A stretch of 16,482 nucleotides of DNA from an uncultured Lachnospiraceae bacterium. GTDB lineage: Bacteria; Bacillota; Clostridia; Lachnospirales; Lachnospiraceae. The notes below the pieces were generated by a model that saw only the letters and a program-made list of their open reading frames with translations, was not told the origin of the DNA and did no database searches. The DNA is taken from NCBI GenBank assembly GCA_947651335.1, contig CANSYV010000003.1:1-16482 (forward strand), given 5' to 3'. The translations under genes were made by a program, and so were the position numbers. Of this stretch, positions 13,521 to 16,482 are shown in pieces (position 1 is the first letter of the stretch; each line of letters opens with the position of its first letter).

Positions 13521-15460
13521 TTTTTCCACCTCCCAAACAGCTGTACTCCCCGGTTTACCACGCCTGTTCTCTTTCTTTTCCCTGCCTTTTTGGGTTCTTT
13601 TTTCATGTAATTAATCCCGGCTTTGATTTTCTTTTCCAGGACATCAAAATCAGGCCGCAGGATTTCCACCGCCGCCGTATTGTAGACACGCAGGTCGAGA
13701 GGCTCATTGCGCACCCCGCTTTTTTGTTTCCATTTACTCACCGCACGGCCGTCCCTCATCTCTGTCACCCGCTGTTCGCTGTTAAAACCTTTTATGACGG
13801 TATCGGTATAGCCGCATTCCGGGCCGGCGGGAAAATGGCAGTATCCTGGCCCCTGATCGGTTAGGGACAGGCGCGCCATCACCATCTCTTTGCCGCTGTC
13901 CACACCCAGGATAAATACTTTTGCTTTGTACTCATTGTTCGTAGACAGCTTGTGGATCAGTGGGATGCCCTGGCCTTCCCTGCCAAAACCTTTCACTCCG
14001 CAGATGCGCTTTCCTTTCTGTTCCATCCGTTTTAAAAATTTATAGCATTCGGTTGTCCTGTGGCCTCCGGTGTCAATGCAGGTCCAGGCAATCAAAAGGG
14101 AGGCCCCGGACGCGAAATGAAATTCCTGATCCAGCCACAGGCCCAGCCGGTCCCAGGTTTCATCTTTATCCATGTCGCCGTAAAGCTTCTCATATTTGAT
14201 TCCCCATGATTCATAACCCCGGCCCCAGCCGAGTACTTCGATTTCAAACCGGTCATCCTGTACGTCCACAGCCGCTGTGAGCAAAAGGACACCTTCCGGA
14301 ATCTCCGCTTTATACTTTTCCCGGCGCGACAAAAGAGAATCGTCATCCGCGCCTTTTCCCCGTTCTTCCCAGGTTTCGCCCAGGACCGTGTTGATGAACG
14401 TTTTCAGCTTATTGGTGTCACCGTATTCTTTGTATTCCCGGTTTGCCTCCCTCCATTCCCGGACAATTTCCGGCCAGTGGGTCCATGGGGATGCAAATTC
14501 ATTCAAATGGAAGGAGCGCTTCCTGATCCGCTCTGGATGCAGGGCAATGAATTTTCCCTTCCCCTGCTTCCATTTGGCTTCCGGGAATTTCTCCCCGCAG
14601 TGGCTGCACTTCATTGTCATATCGTCAAAATCAATCCGTTTGAATTCATACGGCTGGTACTCTCCGCAGGCCGGACAGGGAACACGCCATTCTTCCATGG
14701 TGCCGGACTCAAATTCCTTTTCTATCTGGCTAAAACCTTTGATGGTAGGCGTAGACACCTTTATTTTTTTCCGGTTCCAGAAGGCTGTGGTTCTCTTTTC
14801 CGCCAGCTTAATGGGGTTTCCTTCCGTCCCGGCGCTGGCCGGGTAGCGGTCTGTCTCATCCATCAGCACAATCCTCACCGGCCGGGAAGCAAGGCTGGCC
14901 GCGGAATTCGCCCCTGCAATGGTCACATGCCCGCCGGGGAATGCTTTATGCAGGATGGTGTTTCCTGATGTTTTTGATTTTACGTCCCGCACTTTTCCCG
15001 ACAGCGCCGGGGTGTCGCGTATCATGGGCGCCAGCCGGTCCTTGGAGAATGTCTGTCCCATCTCAATGGTCGGCTGGACCACCAGCATAGGCGCCGGGTC
15101 ATAGTCGATGTAATAGCCAATGATATTCAAAAGCAGCTCCGTCTTTCCAACCTGGGCGGAACTCATAATCACAATCTCCTCCACCAGCGGGTCATTGACC
15201 GCATCCATGATTTCCCTCTGGTAAGGCGCCCGGTCTGTATTCCACTGGCCGGGCTCCGCCGCGCTCTCTGCAGACAGCCTGCGGTAACGGTCCGCCCACT
15301 GGCTCACGGTAAGAATGGGGGGAGGGCTGACGGCTTTGGCAAGCTCTGAAAACAGCTTCAGGGTTTTGTATTCCACCTTCCCGCCTGCGCGCTTTGTTTT
15401 CAGAACAGCTGTGTCCGGCTTTACAGGCGCCGTCTGCTTCGTCTTAATCCTGCTGTTCAT
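13433..15460 (-). CDS. A: Terminase large subunit (lambda GpA family)
   Basis: 675 residues from ATG 15460 (GGAG seven bases upstream; the frame also opens 15 codons earlier without a signal). Lambda gpA is 641. The ATPase has a deviant Walker A SSAQVGKTE (100-108) and Walker B IVLMDETDR (197-205), with the adjacent coupling motif KVSTPTI. A zinc-like C-P-A-C ... C-S-H-C cluster (262-288) is typical of this family. The nuclease half begins around AAVDVQDDRFEIEVLGWG (396-413), with a further acidic site CIDTGGH. The C-terminus KRKRTGVVNRGVQ is where relatives end; here the frame runs on about 35 more residues, overlapping the next gene. With the small subunit it cuts cos-type DNA and pumps it into the procapsid. 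Confidence 0.95.
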   Translation of the reverse strand: MNSRIKTKQTAPVKPDTAVLKTKRAGGKVEYKTLKLFSELAKAVSPPPILTVSQWADRYRRLSAESAAEPGQWNTDRAPYQREIMDAVNDPLVEEIVIMSSAQVGKTELLLNIIGYYIDYDPAPMLVVQPTIEMGQTFSKDRLAPMIRDTPALSGKVRDVKSKTSGNTILHKAFPGGHVTIAGANSAASLASRPVRIVLMDETDRYPASAGTEGNPIKLAEKRTTAFWNRKKIKVSTPTIKGFSQIEKEFESGTMEEWRVPCPACGEYQPYEFKRIDFDDMTMKCSHCGEKFPEAKWKQGKGKFIALHPERIRKRSFHLNEFASPWTHWPEIVREWREANREYKEYGDTNKLKTFINTVLGETWEERGKGADDDSLLSRREKYKAEIPEGVLLLTAAVDVQDDRFEIEVLGWGRGYESWGIKYEKLYGDMDKDETWDRLGLWLDQEFHFASGASLLIAWTCIDTGGHRTTECYKFLKRMEQKGKRICGVKGFGREGQGIPLIHKLSTNNEYKAKVFILGVDSGKEMVMARLSLTDQGPGYCHFPAGPECGYTDTVIKGFNSEQRVTEMRDGRAVSKWKQKSGVRNEPLDLRVYNTAAVEILRPDFDVLEKKIKAGINYMKKEPKKAGKRKRTGVVNRGVQLFGRWKKCWRSYKEKGWSAIKTGCLCIMKRKRPYC

Positions 15461-16004
15461 ATTCAGTCTCCATATACTCATCACTGTAGAATGCTTTTGG
15501 GTCATAATCCTTTAGTTCATTCAGTGCCTCTATCACCTCTCCGGTCAGCCGGTCTTTGATGTATGCGGCATCACGGTTCTCCAATACAGGCGCTGCTTTG
15601 GACGGAATATTCATCACCCTGGTTCTAAACGCAGCCAGCATATCTGTCATTACCATCTCTACATCTTCTGACTTGTGAAGTTTTCCCGTCATGGTCTGCA
15701 GCTTCAGTTCTGAGATGTGGCGCTTCACCCGCTCATGGATGGCCTTTTCTTCACCAAGGTCAATTTCTCCATCTATCTGCTCTATGTTCACGCCTTCGGC
15801 TGACAACTTTAATGCCAGAATATAATTCCTGAGGGATTCCACCAGCTTATACCGGCCTTTTGCCGCCCTAATGATAATCCCCTCCTCGGCCATCTGGCGG
15901 ATTCTCCGGTCTGAAACACTGAAAATTTTTTCAAGCACCGCAGATGCCACGGTTATGCTGTCTATATTTGTAACCTTTAATGATTCTGTGTCATGGCCTG
16001 CCAT
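15444..16004 (-). CDS. nu1: Terminase small subunit (Nu1-like)
   Basis: 186 residues from ATG 16004 (MAGHDTESLK), with GGAGG plus further G's about 6-11 bases upstream. The same frame is open up to a GTG at 16142, but that part reads as non-coding and lacks a ribosome site. Residues 23-65 carry a winged helix: LEKIFSVSDRRIRQMAEEGI followed by A-K-G-R-Y-K-L-V-E-S-L-R-N-Y-I, the Nu1 DNA-binding pattern (S.RRIrqla.eG...r...G.Y.l...v..Yi). A helical dimerisation region and an acidic C-terminus (EYMETEYEQQD) follow, the latter likely the large-subunit contact. It recognises the packaging site, which in lambda lies directly before this gene; here that place is the 240-base gap. Confidence 0.87.
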   Translation of the reverse strand: MAGHDTESLKVTNIDSITVASAVLEKIFSVSDRRIRQMAEEGIIIRAAKGRYKLVESLRNYILALKLSAEGVNIEQIDGEIDLGEEKAIHERVKRHISELKLQTMTGKLHKSEDVEMVMTDMLAAFRTRVMNIPSKAAPVLENRDAAYIKDRLTGEVIEALNELKDYDPKAFYSDEYMETEYEQQD

Positions 16005-16162
16005 TGCCTGCCCCCCCTCCCATCGTCCAGCGGAAACGGAAACTGCCATTAAATTTTTTCTGAGTCTAGGAAAATTATGGGCCTTCCACGACCCGCATCT
16101 CCGATATATGCACAGAAGTACCTTGCATTTATGTCTGCGCACATTTCACGTCTTACACGCAT

Positions 16163-16194
16163 AGAGGCCGGACAGAAAATTCTGCCCAGCCTCT
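16163..16194. other. Strong inverted repeat in the gap before terS
   Basis: The minus strand can pair AGAGGCTGGGCAGA with TCTGTCCGGCCTCT, 14 base pairs including two G-U pairs, around a 4-base loop. No U-run follows on either strand, so it does not look like an intrinsic terminator. It lies about 160 bases before the small terminase start and about 25 bases past the promoter -10. Either a transcript leader structure or part of a packaging site are possible. Confidence 0.6.
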
Positions 16195-16217
16195 GCGCCA
16201 AAATAATACCCCTGTTC

Positions 16218-16247
16218 ATTATAGGATATCGAACATATGTTTGTCTA
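16218..16247 (-). promoter_or_regulatory. Sigma-A-like promoter for the packaging/structural operon
   Basis: Minus strand: -35 TAGACA (16247-16242, one mismatch to TTGACA), an 18-base spacer, and a perfect -10 TATAAT (16223-16218). It begins right at the stop codon of the methylase gene and points into the 240-base gap leading to terS. No other comparable gap exists in the window, so it could drive the whole leftward run of head and tail genes. A LexA-like box fills part of its spacer. Confidence 0.65.
16230..16243. promoter_or_regulatory. LexA (DinR) box-like operator within the promoter spacer
   Basis: CGAACATATGTTTG on the plus strand. Compared with the Gram-positive SOS box CGAACRNRYGTTYC it matches 13 of 14 positions, with the last base different. 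It contains the perfect 10-base palindrome AACATATGTT. Lying between the -35 and -10 hexamers, a bound repressor would block RNA polymerase. Confidence 0.6.
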
Positions 16248-16482
16248 GCAATTCTTAATAATTAGCTCGTTGTATCTTCTGCTGACTGACTTAGACGCCA
16301 GGCTGTCGCTTCTGCTGGTGACGATGATGTTATAATCCTTATACAGATCCCTGGCTTCTTCGCAGTCATTATATGACAGAATAAATCTGCCCTTGACTCT
16401 GCCCAGCGCATCATGCAGACGGGCATGATCTTCTTTACCGAACCCTGATGCATAATATTTTTCTGCATGAAAATATGGCGGG
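16245..16482 (-). CDS. DNA adenine methylase (Dam / D12 class), C-terminal part
   Basis: The last 78 codons of a gene cut by the right edge, ending TAG at 16245. The visible sequence begins P-P-Y, preceded by a base C that fits a GAC (Asp) codon, so the edge falls within a D-P-P-Y catalytic motif IV. It goes on FHAEKYYASGFGKEDHARLH, ALGRVKGRFILSYNDC, ARDLYKDYNIIVTSR and ends RRYNELIIKNC. The 'gF...dh..L...l....g.filSynd' run and final 'EL.i.N' are those of the D12-class N6-adenine methylases such as Dam and DpnM. Phages use such enzymes to modify their DNA, for restriction escape or for packaging and replication control. Its target site cannot be read from this part. Confidence 0.88.
   Translation of the reverse strand, partial: PPYFHAEKYYASGFGKEDHARLHDALGRVKGRFILSYNDCEEARDLYKDYNIIVTSRSDSLASKSVSRRYNELIIKNC

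Noticed and set aside
16005..16142. A longer small terminase starting at GTG 16142
   Set aside because: The extra residues look like translated non-coding DNA (Cys/Arg/Trp-rich) and no ribosome site precedes the GTG, whereas ATG 16004 has a strong GGAGG.
16163..16194. Inverted repeat as an intrinsic terminator
   Set aside because: No run of T follows the stem on either strand, and it lies just downstream of the promoter where a plain terminator would shut off the operon.
16262..16468. A 68-codon minus-strand open frame at the right edge
   Set aside because: It is the wrong frame of the methylase. The frame beginning P-P-Y at the edge has the catalytic motif and conserved C-terminus.

Overview
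The window is a stretch of a temperate tailed-phage genome, almost certainly a prophage. Every recognisable gene lies on the minus strand, so transcription runs from the right edge (16482) to the left edge (1). Strong AGGAGG-type ribosome binding sites, frequent 4-base ATGA stop/start overlaps, moderate GC (about half by eye) and a Gram-positive style SOS box suggest a Firmicutes host, most likely a gut clostridium such as a Lachnospiraceae relative. That assignment rests on style and protein flavour, not on a database search.

Layout in transcription order. (1) 16482-16245: the C-terminal end of a Dam-type DNA adenine methylase. (2) 16244-16005: a 240-base non-coding gap with a sigma-A-like promoter, a LexA-like box between its -35 and -10, and a strong inverted repeat. 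This is also where lambda-type phages carry cos. (3) 16004-7137: a lambda-type packaging and head module: small terminase (Nu1-like), large terminase (GpA), gpW-like joining protein, portal, ClpP-like protease with an in-frame C-terminal scaffold, decoration protein (gpD-like), major capsid protein (gpE-like), an FI-position protein, an FII-like connector, a Z-like protein and a U-like tail terminator. (4) 7144-1: a P2/Mu-type contractile tail module: small conserved protein, tail sheath, tail tube, tail assembly chaperone with a -1 frameshift extension, tape measure, gpX (LysM-like) and the N-terminal part of gpD (late control / baseplate hub). The phage is therefore a myovirus with a siphovirus-like head.

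How the parts work together: the terminase recognises and cuts concatemeric DNA and pumps it through the portal into a procapsid built on the scaffold. The protease then clears the scaffold and the decoration protein stabilises the expanded shell. The W/FII/Z/U proteins close the head and join it to the tail. The chaperone pair loads the tape measure, tube polymerises to its length, and the sheath assembles around the tube.

Points deserving most attention: an in-frame amber codon splits the tape measure within its conserved core; a textbook -1 slip site joins the two chaperone frames; an A7 slip-like run plus long hairpin lies in the protease-scaffold linker, and its -1 frame stops on the internal scaffold start codon; a LexA-like box is embedded in the promoter ahead of the late operon; and the tape measure contains two different periodic repeat regions (14-residue and 7-residue).
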